Origin: Gallionellales bacterium GWA2_54_124
GTDB taxonomy: Bacteria > Pseudomonadota > Gammaproteobacteria > Burkholderiales > Gallionellaceae
Direction: 5' to 3'
Assembly (NCBI GenBank): GCA_001801025.1
Contig: MGWO01000014.1
Location: 1-37,237, forward strand
DNA: 37,237 bases
How positions within the stretch are numbered: the first letter of the stretch is position 1; each line of letters starts with the position of its first letter. The notes beneath the pieces are model-generated. The model was not told the DNA's origin. It made no database searches and worked only from the letters and a program-made list of their open reading frames with translations. Both the position numbers and the translations under genes were made by a program. Positions 1 through 8,477 of the stretch are shown in pieces.

Positions 1-289
1 TCTGCCTTGGGCGTTGGAAATTTGAAGGGACCTGCTCCTAGTACGAGAGGACCGGAGTGGACAGATCTCTGGTGTACCGGTTATCACGCCAGTGGTATTG
101 CCGGGTAGCTAAATCTGGAAGAGATAACCGCTGAAAGCATCTAAGCGGGAAACTCGCCTTGAGATAAGATTTCCCTAGGCTTTAAGCCTTCTAAAGAGTC
201 GTTCGAGACCAGGACGTTGATAGGTTGGGTGTGGAAGCGCAGTAATGCGTTAAGCTAACCAATACTAATTGCTCGTGAGGCTTGATCCT
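1..289 (+). rRNA. 23S ribosomal RNA, 3' end (partial)
   Basis: This is the last ~290 nt of a large-subunit rRNA; the gene begins before the window. The sarcin-ricin loop (AGTACGAGAGGACC) is at 40-53. The domain VI helices and the usual proteobacterial 3' terminus (GTGAGGCTTGATCCT) end near 289. The exact 3' end is placed by comparison with the remembered E. coli sequence and may be off by a few bases. Confidence 0.97.
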
Positions 290-453
290 ATAACATTAAG
301 TATGATTGAGAAATCGATCTTATATATGTAACGCAAGTACAATCAAAGACTTACTTTACTTCTTCCAGATAATGTTTCTTGAAACCATGTATAATGGCGG
401 CAAGAAACAACAAACACAGTGACTTGCAGAGCACCGCAAGACACTTACCAGTT
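290..453 (+). other. 23S-5S internal transcribed spacer
   Basis: About 164 nt separate the two rRNAs. The spacer is AT-rich, has no tRNA cloverleaf that I can see, and no open reading frame of note. It is presumably removed during rRNA processing. Confidence 0.8.
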
Positions 454-571
454 TGTCTGACGACCATAGCGAGTTGGTCCCACTCCTTCCCATCCCGAAC
501 AGGACAGTGAAACGACTCCGCGCCAATGATAGTGTGGATTACCCATGTGAAAGTAGGTCATCGTCAGACTC
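454..571 (+). rRNA. rrf: 5S ribosomal RNA
   Basis: The complete 5S gene of about 118 nt. The terminal helix is formed by GTCTGACGA at 455-463 and TCGTCAGAC at 561-569. The inner conserved segment reads CCCATCCCGAACAGGACAGT, the usual bacterial loop B/C region. It is co-transcribed with the 23S upstream and followed at once by a terminator. Confidence 0.96.
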
Positions 572-583
572 CTTATAAACACT

Positions 584-609
584 AAGCCCTCGAAAGAGGG
601 CTTTTTGTT
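584..609 (+). terminator. Intrinsic terminator of the rRNA operon
   Basis: The arms AAGCCCTC and GAGGGCTT enclose a GAAA-type loop and are followed by a T-rich run (TTTTTGTTTT). It lies 13 nt after the 5S gene. Confidence 0.9.
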
Positions 610-718
610 TTACGCTTACTAAATAGTTGACCTGCTTGAACCTGGTGCAAGGGCTGCACGACGGCTCTTATGCTGCCCTTGTGGCGAGACGAATGAAAAT
701 TACGTTGGACGGATCAGC
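610..718 (+). other. Spacer between two rRNA-operon terminators
   Basis: About 110 bases with no recognisable gene. It contains a TTGACC that resembles a -35 box, but no convincing -10 follows. It ends where a copy of the 5S 3' tail begins. Confidence 0.4.
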
Positions 719-743
719 GTAGGTCATCGTCAGACGCCTTATA
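719..743 (+). repeat. Stray copy of the 5S rRNA 3' tail
   Basis: Bases 719-743 match 553-577, the last 17 nt of the 5S gene plus the following 8 nt, at 24 of 25 positions; the single difference is base 736 against 570. The rest of the 5S gene is missing. It is followed by its own terminator, so the piece looks like the end of a second, mostly deleted 5S unit. Confidence 0.85.
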
Positions 744-750
744 TGCATAA

Positions 751-777
751 CCCCCTCCGGTAACGGCGGGGGTTTTT
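751..777 (+). terminator. Second intrinsic terminator after the 5S tail copy
   Basis: CCCCC plus CCG pair with CGG plus GGGGG around a GTAA loop with one T/C mismatch. A TTTTT run follows. It sits just after the stray 5S tail, mirroring the arrangement of the real 5S and its terminator. Confidence 0.88.
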
Positions 778-819
778 GCTTTGGTCTGAAAATTTTAATC
801 TGTACTCAACCCAACTGTC

Positions 820-828
820 TGAGATAAT
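820..828 (+). promoter_or_regulatory. Probable extended -10 promoter of priA
   Basis: TGAGATAAT is an extended -10 (TG, one base, GATAAT), 26 nt before the priA ATG. No good -35 box is visible, as is common with extended -10 promoters. Confidence 0.45.
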
Positions 829-854
829 CCGGTAAGTTCTAAAGCAAGAGAAAA

Positions 855-3029
855 ATGCCAATTGTTCGTGTCGCCCTCGATGTGCCGCTACCCACTTTGT
901 TTGATTACACGGTGGACGATGTCGTTGTCGCAGGGCAGCGTGTGATTGTGCCGTTTCGTAACCGTCAGTTGCTTGGCGTCGTGATGGAGTGCGCAGCAGG
1001 ATCAGAGCTGGCATCTGTGAAAATTAAGCCTGTTTTGCGTATTTTGCGCGATTGCGAGCCAATTTCGTCTAAATTGCTTATATTGTTGCAGTTTTGCAGC
1101 GATTACTATCATTATCCAATCGGGCAGACGGTCATGTCGTCATTGCCTGCTCGAATGCGCGCTGATAAGCCCATATCCGTTAAGCATGAGTTTCACTACC
1201 GGTTGCTCAATAGCGCGCCACATGTAGACCATATTCCGAAGCGAAAAACGGCTGCGCGAAACATTGTTGCCACACTTGCATTGCATTCTTGCACATTGCA
1301 GCAACTTAAAACACTGACGGCTTCTGCCGCAACGCAATTGAAATGGTTGAGTGAGGCGGGCTGGGTTGAATCATTCGAGGTAAATCCTCATGAGGTGGAA
1401 CCTTGCTCACATCGTTTTGCGAATGCACACAAACTGACGAATGAACAGCAACAGGTCGTCGATGCGGTTACGCGTGCATCTGGTTATTGCTGCTTTTTGC
1501 TCCATGGCATAACAGGTAGCGGTAAGACTGAAGTCTATGTGCATCTGATTGATCGTGCATTGCGAGCTGGCGGGCAGGTCTTGCTGCTGGTGCCGGAAAT
1601 TAATCTGACGCCTCAGCTAGAACACTATTTTTTAAGTCGCTTTCCTGTCGCGACACTCGTGAGCCTGCATAGCGGATTGTCGGAGAATGAGCGGCTGCAT
1701 CATTGGCAACAGGCGCAGACAGGAATGGCTCAGATTGTGCTGGGAACACGGTTGTCTGTATTCGCTGAATTGCCTAGGCTGTCGCTTATTATCGTCGATG
1801 AGGAGCACGATAGTTCATTTAAGCAGCAGGACGGCTTGCGCTATTCAGCGCGTGATGTCGCGATTTTTCGTGCGAATCAATGCGGGGTTCCTATCGTGCT
1901 GGGTTCTGCAACGCCTTCGTTGGAGAGCTATCACAATGCGCTGACTGGTCGCTATGCGATGCTCAAACTGACTGGACGCGCACTGGCGGATGCGAATCTT
2001 CCGGAAATTAAATTTGTTTACACCAAACAAACTGTGATGGTCGATGGTATCAGCGAAGTCTTGCTGCGTGAGATCGCAAATAGAATAGCCAAAGGTGAGC
2101 AAAGCCTGCTCTTTATCAATCGGCGAGGTTATGCACCCGTACTGATGTGTACGGAGTGCGGCTGGTTGTCGGATTGTAAAAACTGTGCAGGCAAGATGGT
2201 GTTGCACACGAAAGATCAGCGATTGCGCTGCCACCATTGCGGTTGGCAGATTCGTGTGCCCACGCTGTGTCCTGAATGTGGCCACCCTGAGTTACTTCCG
2301 GTCGGCAGCGGCACGCAAAGAGTGGAGAGTATCTTGACCGATAGATTCCCGGATGCGCGCATTCTGCGGGTTGACCGCGACAGCACGCGCAACAAGCGCG
2401 CGTGGGAGGTGATGCGCTCCAAAATTACAGCGAATGAAGTGGATATTATGGTCGGCACGCAGATGCTGGCCAAAGGGCATGACTTTCCTGCGTTGACGTT
2501 GGTGGGTGTTTTAAATCCGGACAGTGCACTCTACAGTAGCGATTTTCGGGCAGCTGAAAAATTATTTGCTCAGCTGATGCAGGTGTCGGGGCGTGCCGGC
2601 CGTGCCGATAAGCCAGGTCAGGTATTGATACAGACCGAGTTCCCCGACCACCCTATGTACCTGTGTTTACAGCAGCACGATTTTGAAGGATGGGCAGCAT
2701 CGCAATTGGCCGAACGAGAGATGGCTGATTTCCCACCCTTTGCATTTCAAGCCATGCTGCGAGCCGAGGGCTTGGTGGAAGCAGATGTCTATGCTTACCT
2801 TAATAGGGCGAAGTTAGCAGGCGCTAAATTAAATCATCCCGTGGAAATTTTCGGCGTTGTGCCTGCGTCCCTAGCGCGTCGTGCTAACTATGTCAGAGCA
2901 CAATTGTTGATTCAGGCTAATTCTCGACGAGTGCTCCAGCAGTTCCTGCGCGTATGGCAACCCGGACTGGCGGATTTGGCAAGTAATAAACTGCGATGTT
3001 CGCTGGACATTGACCCGCTAGAGTTTTAA
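855..3029 (+). CDS. priA: Primosomal protein N', replication restart helicase PriA
   Basis: PriA recognises stalled or repaired replication forks, unwinds the lagging arm 3' to 5', and loads the primosome so that DnaB can be reloaded. The 724-residue protein is close to the E. coli length (732). The N-terminal 3'-end-binding domain starts with the family-typical VALDVPLPTLFDY. Walker A (GITGSGKT) is at about 218-225 and the DEEH box starts near 315. A Zn-binding insert with pairs of CxxC (CTEC, CKNC, CHHC, CPEC) starts at Cys432. The helicase C-terminal domain carries GTQMLAKGHDFP and the arginine-rich QVSGRAGR motif. It is the first gene after the rRNA operon and appears to be transcribed alone from the extended -10 promoter just upstream. 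Confidence 0.97.
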   Translation: MPIVRVALDVPLPTLFDYTVDDVVVAGQRVIVPFRNRQLLGVVMECAAGSELASVKIKPVLRILRDCEPISSKLLILLQFCSDYYHYPIGQTVMSSLPARMRADKPISVKHEFHYRLLNSAPHVDHIPKRKTAARNIVATLALHSCTLQQLKTLTASAATQLKWLSEAGWVESFEVNPHEVEPCSHRFANAHKLTNEQQQVVDAVTRASGYCCFLLHGITGSGKTEVYVHLIDRALRAGGQVLLLVPEINLTPQLEHYFLSRFPVATLVSLHSGLSENERLHHWQQAQTGMAQIVLGTRLSVFAELPRLSLIIVDEEHDSSFKQQDGLRYSARDVAIFRANQCGVPIVLGSATPSLESYHNALTGRYAMLKLTGRALADANLPEIKFVYTKQTVMVDGISEVLLREIANRIAKGEQSLLFINRRGYAPVLMCTECGWLSDCKNCAGKMVLHTKDQRLRCHHCGWQIRVPTLCPECGHPELLPVGSGTQRVESILTDRFPDARILRVDRDSTRNKRAWEVMRSKITANEVDIMVGTQMLAKGHDFPALTLVGVLNPDSALYSSDFRAAEKLFAQLMQVSGRAGRADKPGQVLIQTEFPDHPMYLCLQQHDFEGWAASQLAEREMADFPPFAFQAMLRAEGLVEADVYAYLNRAKLAGAKLNHPVEIFGVVPASLARRANYVRAQLLIQANSRRVLQQFLRVWQPGLADLASNKLRCSLDIDPLEF

Positions 3030-3057
3030 AGTCACACATTAAATTGGAGAAAATGCT

Positions 3058-3801
3058 ATGGCAGCAGTAGAAGGTCACATCGTACCAAAACGTTTTTACG
3101 ATCGCACGATCAGCGAGAAATTACTCTACACGTGTTTTCTGTCCCTAGTGGGGTTGGGCTACCTGATGGCTACAGCTTATTTGTACGTCACGCACGAAAT
3201 GAATGACACTAAGCCGGGATTATCGGTTGCCGATGTAGCAAACAGCTATTACGGTAATCGTAGCGGTACCCGTCTTGAGGCTGCGATACGCGGTCCGATG
3301 TCCGGAAACATAAGCCCTGAAGACAGCGAGGTAATGGTGGCCTGGCTTAAGGACGGTGCAGAAGAGGAGCATTTTGCAAAGGATATCAAGCCGATTCTGG
3401 ATAAGACCTGTCTTGCCTGTCATGTGCAGGCTTCGGGAATGAATATCGCTGATTTCAGCACCTATCAGGGGCTGCATAAGTTTGCCGAAGTGGATACCGG
3501 CATGTCGATGGCCAGTTTGTTGAAACTGTCGCATATACATCTGTTCGGAATTAGTCTGCTGTTGTTTATGCTGGGATCTATTTTTATTCAGTGCGAAATC
3601 AACGTCTGGTTTAAGCGATTTCTGGTTGTGTCGCCTATGCTTGCGGTGTTCGTTGACGTGCTTTCATGGTTTTTGACCAAATACGATTCGCACTATGCTG
3701 TGATCGTGATTGCTGCGGGTGGCTTGCTGGGAATGTCGATGGCGCTGCAAATTCTGATTTCTTTATATCAGATCTGGACGCTCAAAAGACCCGTGCATTA
3801 A
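3058..3801 (+). CDS. Four-helix membrane protein with one c-type heme motif
   Basis: I do not know a gene name for this 247-residue protein. A first membrane helix (about 22-44) is followed by a ~110-residue domain carrying a single heme c attachment motif CLACH at 118-122. Three more helices then follow (about 155-177, 185-205, 213-238). The layout suggests a membrane-anchored monoheme cytochrome with its heme domain in the periplasm. The start is fixed by a GGAG Shine-Dalgarno at 3046. The stop is only 2 nt before the start of an FAD-linked dehydrogenase, so the two are very probably one operon; the cytochrome may receive electrons from it, which is an inference from adjacency. Similar proteins have, as I remember, been misnamed 'elongation factor' in some betaproteobacterial annotations. 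Confidence 0.8.
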   Translation: MAAVEGHIVPKRFYDRTISEKLLYTCFLSLVGLGYLMATAYLYVTHEMNDTKPGLSVADVANSYYGNRSGTRLEAAIRGPMSGNISPEDSEVMVAWLKDGAEEEHFAKDIKPILDKTCLACHVQASGMNIADFSTYQGLHKFAEVDTGMSMASLLKLSHIHLFGISLLLFMLGSIFIQCEINVWFKRFLVVSPMLAVFVDVLSWFLTKYDSHYAVIVIAAGGLLGMSMALQILISLYQIWTLKRPVH

Positions 3802-3803
3802 TC

Positions 3804-5207
3804 ATGCAGGAAGCTTTCATCCGCTCCGCAATAAGCATCGCAGGCCGGGAGGCGGTTTTGACCGGGGATGCGATGACCGCTTATTGCGAAGACTGGCGCG
3901 GGCGCTATTCCGGTTCCGCGTTGGCGGTTCTGTTTCCCGCTAATACCCTGCAGGTATCTGAAATCGTCAAATTGTGTGTTGCAAATCAGGTGGCCATAGT
4001 GCCGCAGGGAGGCAACACGAGTTTGTGCGGAGCGAGTGTGCCGGTCAGTCAAGGCCGCCAGATTGTGTTGAATCTGTCGCGCATGAATAAAATTCGTGTC
4101 GTAGATGCAATTAACTATACGATGACGGTTGAGGCGGGCTGTAAGCTGGCTGCGCTGTACGAGGCGGCCGAACAGGCTAATCGTTTGTTTCCGTTAGGGT
4201 TGACAGCTATCGCTGCGCACTGTGAAATTGGCGGCAACCTTTCCACTAATGCGGGCGGTATCGGCGTGCTGCGTTACGGTAGCGCCCGCGATCTCGTGTT
4301 AGGTCTAGAGGTTGTACTGCCAGACGGCCGCATCTGGAATGGATTGCGCAGTCTGCGTAAGGACAATACGGGCTATGACTTAAAGCAATTATTTCTGGGT
4401 GCCGAAGGTACGTTAGGAATTATTACGGTTGCCCTGCTGAAATTGTTTCCGCGTCCTCAGTCGACCGCGACGGCCTGCGTTGCTGTCGCAAGCCCTGAAG
4501 TGGCTGTGCGATTGCTGGCGACTATTCGGGCAAGCTGTGGCCAGGCATTGAGCGGATTTGAAATTATCTCGCGCAATTGTCTGGATCTGGTGTTCAAGCA
4601 TGTCGAGGATGCACATGAGCCATTCAAGAAACGCTACGAATGGTATTTGCTGATCAAGATCGATGACGTGCAGCAAAACTCACCCGCTGACGCGATTCGC
4701 AGTGCGCTGCTCAATTTTGGTGGCGACGTGCTGACGTTCGGCATCGCCTGTGATGCGAGGCAGTCTGAGGGTTGGTGGCATCTGCGCAAAAATATCAGCG
4801 AGGCGCAAAAACTTGAAGGGGTGAGTATCAAGCATGATATTTCTGTTCCGGTGAGCCGCGTCGCGGAATTTATTGCCGAAGCCAGCCGCGTATTGCGCAA
4901 CAGGTTTGTTGATCTGCGCATTGTTGCATTCGGTCATATGGGGGATGGCAATATTCACTTTAATGTGTCACTGTTTGACGCCGCCGGGAATGATGCCTTT
5001 ATCAGGCAGCATGAAATTGAGGTGAATCGCCTTGTCTATCAGGTTGTGCAAAAACTCGGCGGTAGTATCAGCGCTGAGCATGGTCTTGGGCAACTCAAGC
5101 GAGAAACGATACGCGACTACAAAGATCCGCTGGAACTGGAAATGATGCGTACGATCAAGCATGCTTTTGATCCCGGGAATCTGATGAATCCGGGTAAAGT
5201 AATCTGA
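3804..5207 (+). CDS. FAD-linked 2-hydroxyacid dehydrogenase (GlcD / D-lactate dehydrogenase family)
   Basis: The 467-residue protein has the two-domain vanillyl-alcohol-oxidase fold. The FAD-binding PP loop is PQGGNTSLCGASVP near residues 70-85, followed by a GGNLSTNAGG segment. The C-terminal FAD-oxidase domain carries the metal/substrate motifs HMGDGNIHFN and EHGLGQLKRE. Such enzymes oxidise D-2-hydroxyacids such as D-lactate, glycolate or D-2-hydroxyglutarate and pass electrons to quinone or cytochrome; the actual substrate cannot be read from sequence. The ATG at 3804 is chosen because it follows the upstream stop by 2 nt and aligns with the family N-terminus; an open frame continues upstream inside the neighbour but is not needed. 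No Fe-S domain is fused. Confidence 0.9.
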   Translation: MQEAFIRSAISIAGREAVLTGDAMTAYCEDWRGRYSGSALAVLFPANTLQVSEIVKLCVANQVAIVPQGGNTSLCGASVPVSQGRQIVLNLSRMNKIRVVDAINYTMTVEAGCKLAALYEAAEQANRLFPLGLTAIAAHCEIGGNLSTNAGGIGVLRYGSARDLVLGLEVVLPDGRIWNGLRSLRKDNTGYDLKQLFLGAEGTLGIITVALLKLFPRPQSTATACVAVASPEVAVRLLATIRASCGQALSGFEIISRNCLDLVFKHVEDAHEPFKKRYEWYLLIKIDDVQQNSPADAIRSALLNFGGDVLTFGIACDARQSEGWWHLRKNISEAQKLEGVSIKHDISVPVSRVAEFIAEASRVLRNRFVDLRIVAFGHMGDGNIHFNVSLFDAAGNDAFIRQHEIEVNRLVYQVVQKLGGSISAEHGLGQLKRETIRDYKDPLELEMMRTIKHAFDPGNLMNPGKVI

Positions 5208-5242
5208 GCTCAGCTTGTCGTGCAAGTTGTGCGATTGGAATC

Positions 5243-5380
5243 ATGCGAAATCAGCTACTGGTGGCGGAACGCACGTAATTTGTGTCGGCAAGTTTAGGTG
5301 TCGCGATGTATCCGGACAACGGCTGCGAAGCGGATGAAATCATGGATTAAGCCGATGCGGCTATGTATCTGGCAACGTGA
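5243..5380 (+). pseudogene. Relic of a GGDEF (diguanylate cyclase) domain C-terminus
   Basis: Read in one frame from 5243, this spacer gives FVSASLGVAMYPDNG, then EADEIMD, a TAA at 5348, ADAAMYLAT and a TGA at 5378. This is the typical end of a GGDEF domain (S.G.a.YP.dG ... l...AD.AMY.AK). Stops interrupt it at 5276 and 5348, and the catalytic GGDEF half is gone. It is a decayed fragment with no expected function. The assignment is from motif memory, but the order and spacing of the motifs fit well. Confidence 0.7.
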
Positions 5381-5448
5381 AGCACCTATTCTTGATCTGC
5401 ACGACGCGCGGAAATCTCGCGAGTGCCGGTCAGTTCGCATGCAAGTGT

Positions 5449-5454
5449 TATAAT
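5449..5454 (+). promoter_or_regulatory. Probable -10 box of the argS promoter
   Basis: A perfect TATAAT lies 25 nt before the argS ATG and just after the GGDEF relic. The -35 region is weak. An AAAGGT Shine-Dalgarno is at 5467-5472. Confidence 0.5.
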
Positions 5455-5479
5455 CAACGCCTCTTTAAAGGTGCTGTTT

Positions 5480-7156
5480 ATGTCCGTCGTATTAAATTTT
5501 AAATCCCATATTACCGAATTATTTGTTGAAGCGATGCGTGAGGTCGCGCCGGAACACGGCGGTATGTCTGTCTTGATAGAGCGTCCCAAGCAGGCATCGC
5601 ACGGTGATTACGCCTGCAATCTCGCCATGCAACTGGCTAAACCGCTGCGAAAATCGCCGCGGGATATTGCGAGTGCGCTGATCGCGGCCCTGCCAAAGTC
5701 GGATGTCATTGAAAGGGTCGAGATTGCCGGTGCCGGTTTTATCAATCTGTTCGTGACCCATGCGGCTAAGCAGGCCATTGTGCACGCCGTGCTGCATGCG
5801 GGGGCCGGTTACGGGCATCTGCACCTGGGGCAGGGGCGGCGGGTTCAGGTGGAATTTGTTTCTGCCAATCCGACCGGCCCTTTGCATGTGGGGCATGGTC
5901 GTGGCGCGGCCGTTGGCGATTGTCTGTGTAATGTGTTGCAGGCGGCTGGCTGGAATGTCACGCGCGAGTTTTATTACAACGACGCCGGGGCTCAAATTGA
6001 CAACCTGATGCGTTCGGTACAGTTGCGTTGCAAAGGAATTACGCCGGATGATCCCATCTGGCCTGAGGCCGGTTATCGCGGCGATTACATTGCTGACGTG
6101 GCGCGGGCTTATATGGCCTGTGAAACTGTAGAGGCGGATGATCAGCGTACCACCGGTCGCGGGGATGTTGACGATGCGGTGGCCATTCGCCATTTTGCGG
6201 TAGCTTATTTGCGTCGCGAACAGGACCTGGATTTGCGCGCTTTTCATGTTGAATTCGATGTGTTCTCGCTGGAGTCGGCGTTGTATAGCGAAGGCAAGGT
6301 CGATGAAACGGTGGCCGGCTTGATTGCCAGCGGACATACCTATGAGCAGGATGATGCGCTGTGGCTGCGCACCACGGATTTCGGCGACGATAAAGACCGG
6401 GTGATGCGCAAATCCGATGGCGGTTATACCTATTTCGTGCCGGATGTGGCTTATCATCTGGATAAATGGCGACGGGGTTTTGTGCGCGTCATCAATGAGC
6501 AGGGGGCGGATCATCACAGCACCATCACCCGCGTGCGGGCGGGATTGCAAGCGCTTGATGTAGGGATTCCAACGGGCTGGCCGGATTATGTGTTGCACCA
6601 GATGGTGACGGTGCTTAAAAACGGTGAAGAGGTGAAAATTTCTAAGCGTGCCGGCAGTTATGTCACGTTGCGCGATTTGATCGACGAAGTGGGCTGCGAT
6701 GCGACGCGCTATTTTCTGGCTGCGCGTCATCCGGACTCCCAGCTGGTGTTCGATATCGATCTGGCGAAATCCAAGAGCAATGATAACCCGGTGTATTACA
6801 TTCAGTATGCGCACGCACGCATCAGTACCGTGCTGGAAACGTGGGGTGGCGAGCGCGTGAATTTGTTGAGTGCGGATGTCAGTCTGCTGGATAGTGAATT
6901 TGAGACGGCTTTATTGCAGCAGCTCATTGATTATCCTCAGGTGATTGAAAATGCGGCTCAGGAGTTGGCGCCCCATCTGATCGCATTTTATCTGAAGGAA
7001 TTAGCGGCTGCGTTTCACAGTTACTATAATGCCTCTCGCTTTTTAGTCGAGGATGAGGCGGTCAAATGCGCCCGTCTGGCACTGATTGCGGCAACGGCGC
7101 AGGTGATGAAGAACGGACTGGCGCTTTTGGGTGTCGGCGCACCGGAAAAAATGTAG
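5480..7156 (+). CDS. argS: Arginyl-tRNA synthetase
   Basis: A class I aminoacyl-tRNA synthetase that charges tRNA-Arg with arginine in the cytoplasm. The protein has 558 residues; the family is usually 550-590. The N-terminal Add-1 domain is followed by [15 protein letters not shown], with the HIGH-type signature HVGH at 136-139. The KMSKS-equivalent VKISKRAG lies near 385-392. The C-terminal anticodon-binding DALR domain includes [10 protein letters not shown]. The ATG at 5480 is preferred over an in-frame ATG 57 nt upstream because it has the Shine-Dalgarno AAAGGT 7 nt ahead and the upstream one lies before the TATAAT. It heads a run of four same-strand genes (SPOR protein, dsbA, short-chain dehydrogenase) that is a common betaproteobacterial neighbourhood. 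Confidence 0.97.
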   Translation: MSVVLNFKSHITELFVEAMREVAPEHGGMSVLIERPKQASHGDYACNLAMQLAKPLRKSPRDIASALIAALPKSDVIERVEIAGAGFINLFVTHAAKQAIVHAVLHAGAGYGHLHLGQGRRVQVEFVSANPTGPLHVGHGRGAAVGDCLCNVLQAAGWNVTREFYYNDAGAQIDNLMRSVQLRCKGITPDDPIWPEAGYRGDYIADVARAYMACETVEADDQRTTGRGDVDDAVAIRHFAVAYLRREQDLDLRAFHVEFDVFSLESALYSEGKVDETVAGLIASGHTYEQDDALWLRTTDFGDDKDRVMRKSDGGYTYFVPDVAYHLDKWRRGFVRVINEQGADHHSTITRVRAGLQALDVGIPTGWPDYVLHQMVTVLKNGEEVKISKRAGSYVTLRDLIDEVGCDATRYFLAARHPDSQLVFDIDLAKSKSNDNPVYYIQYAHARISTVLETWGGERVNLLSADVSLLDSEFETALLQQLIDYPQVIENAAQELAPHLIAFYLKELAAAFHSYYNASRFLVEDEAVKCARLALIAATAQVMKNGLALLGVGAPEKM

Positions 7157-7199
7157 TTTTGCCAAGAGTTGAATATTTTAAATTGGAAATGAACTAAAA

Positions 7200-7790
7200 A
7201 TGAGTAAAGCTACAGGCAGTAAACCATCGGCACCGAAAAAAAGTGGCAGCCCATTGCTTGCGGGTATTTTGATGGGGATGGTGGTGGGGGTGGCGTTGGC
7301 GGCAGGTTTGGCTTGGTTTATATTGAAGTCGCCTAGCCCTTTCGTCAATAAGGAGGCCGCAACGCGGCCTGCGGCGGAAGTCGCAACGGTTGAAGTTGTG
7401 CGTCCTGAGCCGGTTAAACCTAAGGTTGATGTTGCGGCAGCATCCGGCGTGGATGAGGCTAAACCCCGTTTTGAATTCTACAAAGTGTTGACCGATAAGC
7501 CGGATGCGGCGGATGCGCAGCTCAAACCGGCCGAAAAGCCTAAAGCTGAGGAGTCCAAAGCGGCGCCAAGATTTTTACAGGCAGGTTCGTTTGCGAGTGC
7601 TACCGATGCCGAAAATCTTAAAGCATCGCTGGCGATGAAGGGACTGGAGGCGAGTGTGCAAAAGGTGAACATTCCAGGGCGAGGCGAGATGCATCGTGTA
7701 CGTGTCGGCCCGTTTTCAAGCGAGCAGGAGTTGAGCAGCGCACGTGGCACATTAAAATTGAATGGGCTGGATGCTACACCAGCGCGCTGA
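7200..7790 (+). CDS. SPOR-domain membrane protein (FtsN-like)
   Basis: A 196-residue bitopic protein. A short cytoplasmic N-terminus is followed by one membrane helix at about 21-43 (LLAGILMGMVVGVALAAGLA). A low-complexity Pro/Ala/Lys linker then leads to a C-terminal SPOR domain from about residue 122 (FLQAGSFAS ... VGPFSSEQE). SPOR domains bind denuded septal peptidoglycan, so a cell-division or septum role like FtsN is likely. The linker is much shorter than in E. coli FtsN, and the betaproteobacterial proteins at this position between argS and dsbA are usually annotated simply as SPOR proteins. Precise function is inferred. Confidence 0.88.
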   Translation: MSKATGSKPSAPKKSGSPLLAGILMGMVVGVALAAGLAWFILKSPSPFVNKEAATRPAAEVATVEVVRPEPVKPKVDVAAASGVDEAKPRFEFYKVLTDKPDAADAQLKPAEKPKAEESKAAPRFLQAGSFASATDAENLKASLAMKGLEASVQKVNIPGRGEMHRVRVGPFSSEQELSSARGTLKLNGLDATPAR

Positions 7791-7832
7791 TCTGATTTTA
7801 GCCATTTTTGTCGTGTTTTTGAGGAGAGATGC

Positions 7833-8477
7833 ATGAAATTAAGTCTTAAAGGTTTGCTTGTTGCAGTAGCCCTGTTGATGTGCGGAACCTCTTATGCCGC
7901 AGTACAGGGTAAGGAATTTACTCTGTTGGCTGCGCCGCAGATCGCAAATGCCAAGAAAATCGAGGTGCTGGAGTTTTTCTTCTATGAGTGCTCGCACTGC
8001 TATCATTTGCATCCTGAGCTGGCACGCTGGGAAAAGGCTTTGCCTGCTGATGTCGAACTGACTTTTGTGCCGACTATTTTTCGCGACTCCACGGAGCCGT
8101 TGGCGCGCGCTTACTATGCGCTCGATAGCATCGGCAAAATTAAGCAGCTAGATGATGCGATTTATCAGGCTATCCATGTGAAACAAGCAAATCTGTACGA
8201 CATGGATACCATAAGTGCATTCGTTGCGAGCAACGGCGTGGATAAAGCCAAGTTTGCAGCAGCTTACAATTCCTTTTCGGTGAATAGCCGTATCATGCGT
8301 GCCAAGCAAATGATCCGTGACTATCATATCGAGGGGACGCCTACACTGGTCGTTGACGGCCGGTATGCAATTACCGGGCTGCAACCGGCTGATACGATCC
8401 GTGTATTGAATGAAGTGGTTGCGATGGTGCGTAAAGGGCGCGCCGGCGCATCAGGTAAGGTTAAAGCTAAGCCTTAA
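7833..8477 (+). CDS. dsbA: Thiol:disulfide interchange protein DsbA
   Basis: A periplasmic oxidant that introduces disulfide bonds into exported proteins and is reoxidised by DsbB. The 214-residue precursor has a clear signal peptide (MKLSLKGLLVAVALLMCGTSYA). It then has a thioredoxin fold with an inserted helical domain. The active site is CSHC at 53-56 in FFFYECSHCYHLHPEL, and the cis-proline loop is EGTPTLVVDG. A good Shine-Dalgarno (GAGGAGAG) precedes the ATG. The stop codon overlaps the start of the next gene (TAATG), suggesting translational coupling. Confidence 0.95.
   Translation: MKLSLKGLLVAVALLMCGTSYAAVQGKEFTLLAAPQIANAKKIEVLEFFFYECSHCYHLHPELARWEKALPADVELTFVPTIFRDSTEPLARAYYALDSIGKIKQLDDAIYQAIHVKQANLYDMDTISAFVASNGVDKAKFAAAYNSFSVNSRIMRAKQMIRDYHIEGTPTLVVDGRYAITGLQPADTIRVLNEVVAMVRKGRAGASGKVKAKP

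Noticed and set aside
5519..6814. A 431-codon open frame on the minus strand opposite argS
   Set aside because: It mirrors argS, which has all its signature motifs; the antisense product is His/Arg-rich with no recognisable domain.
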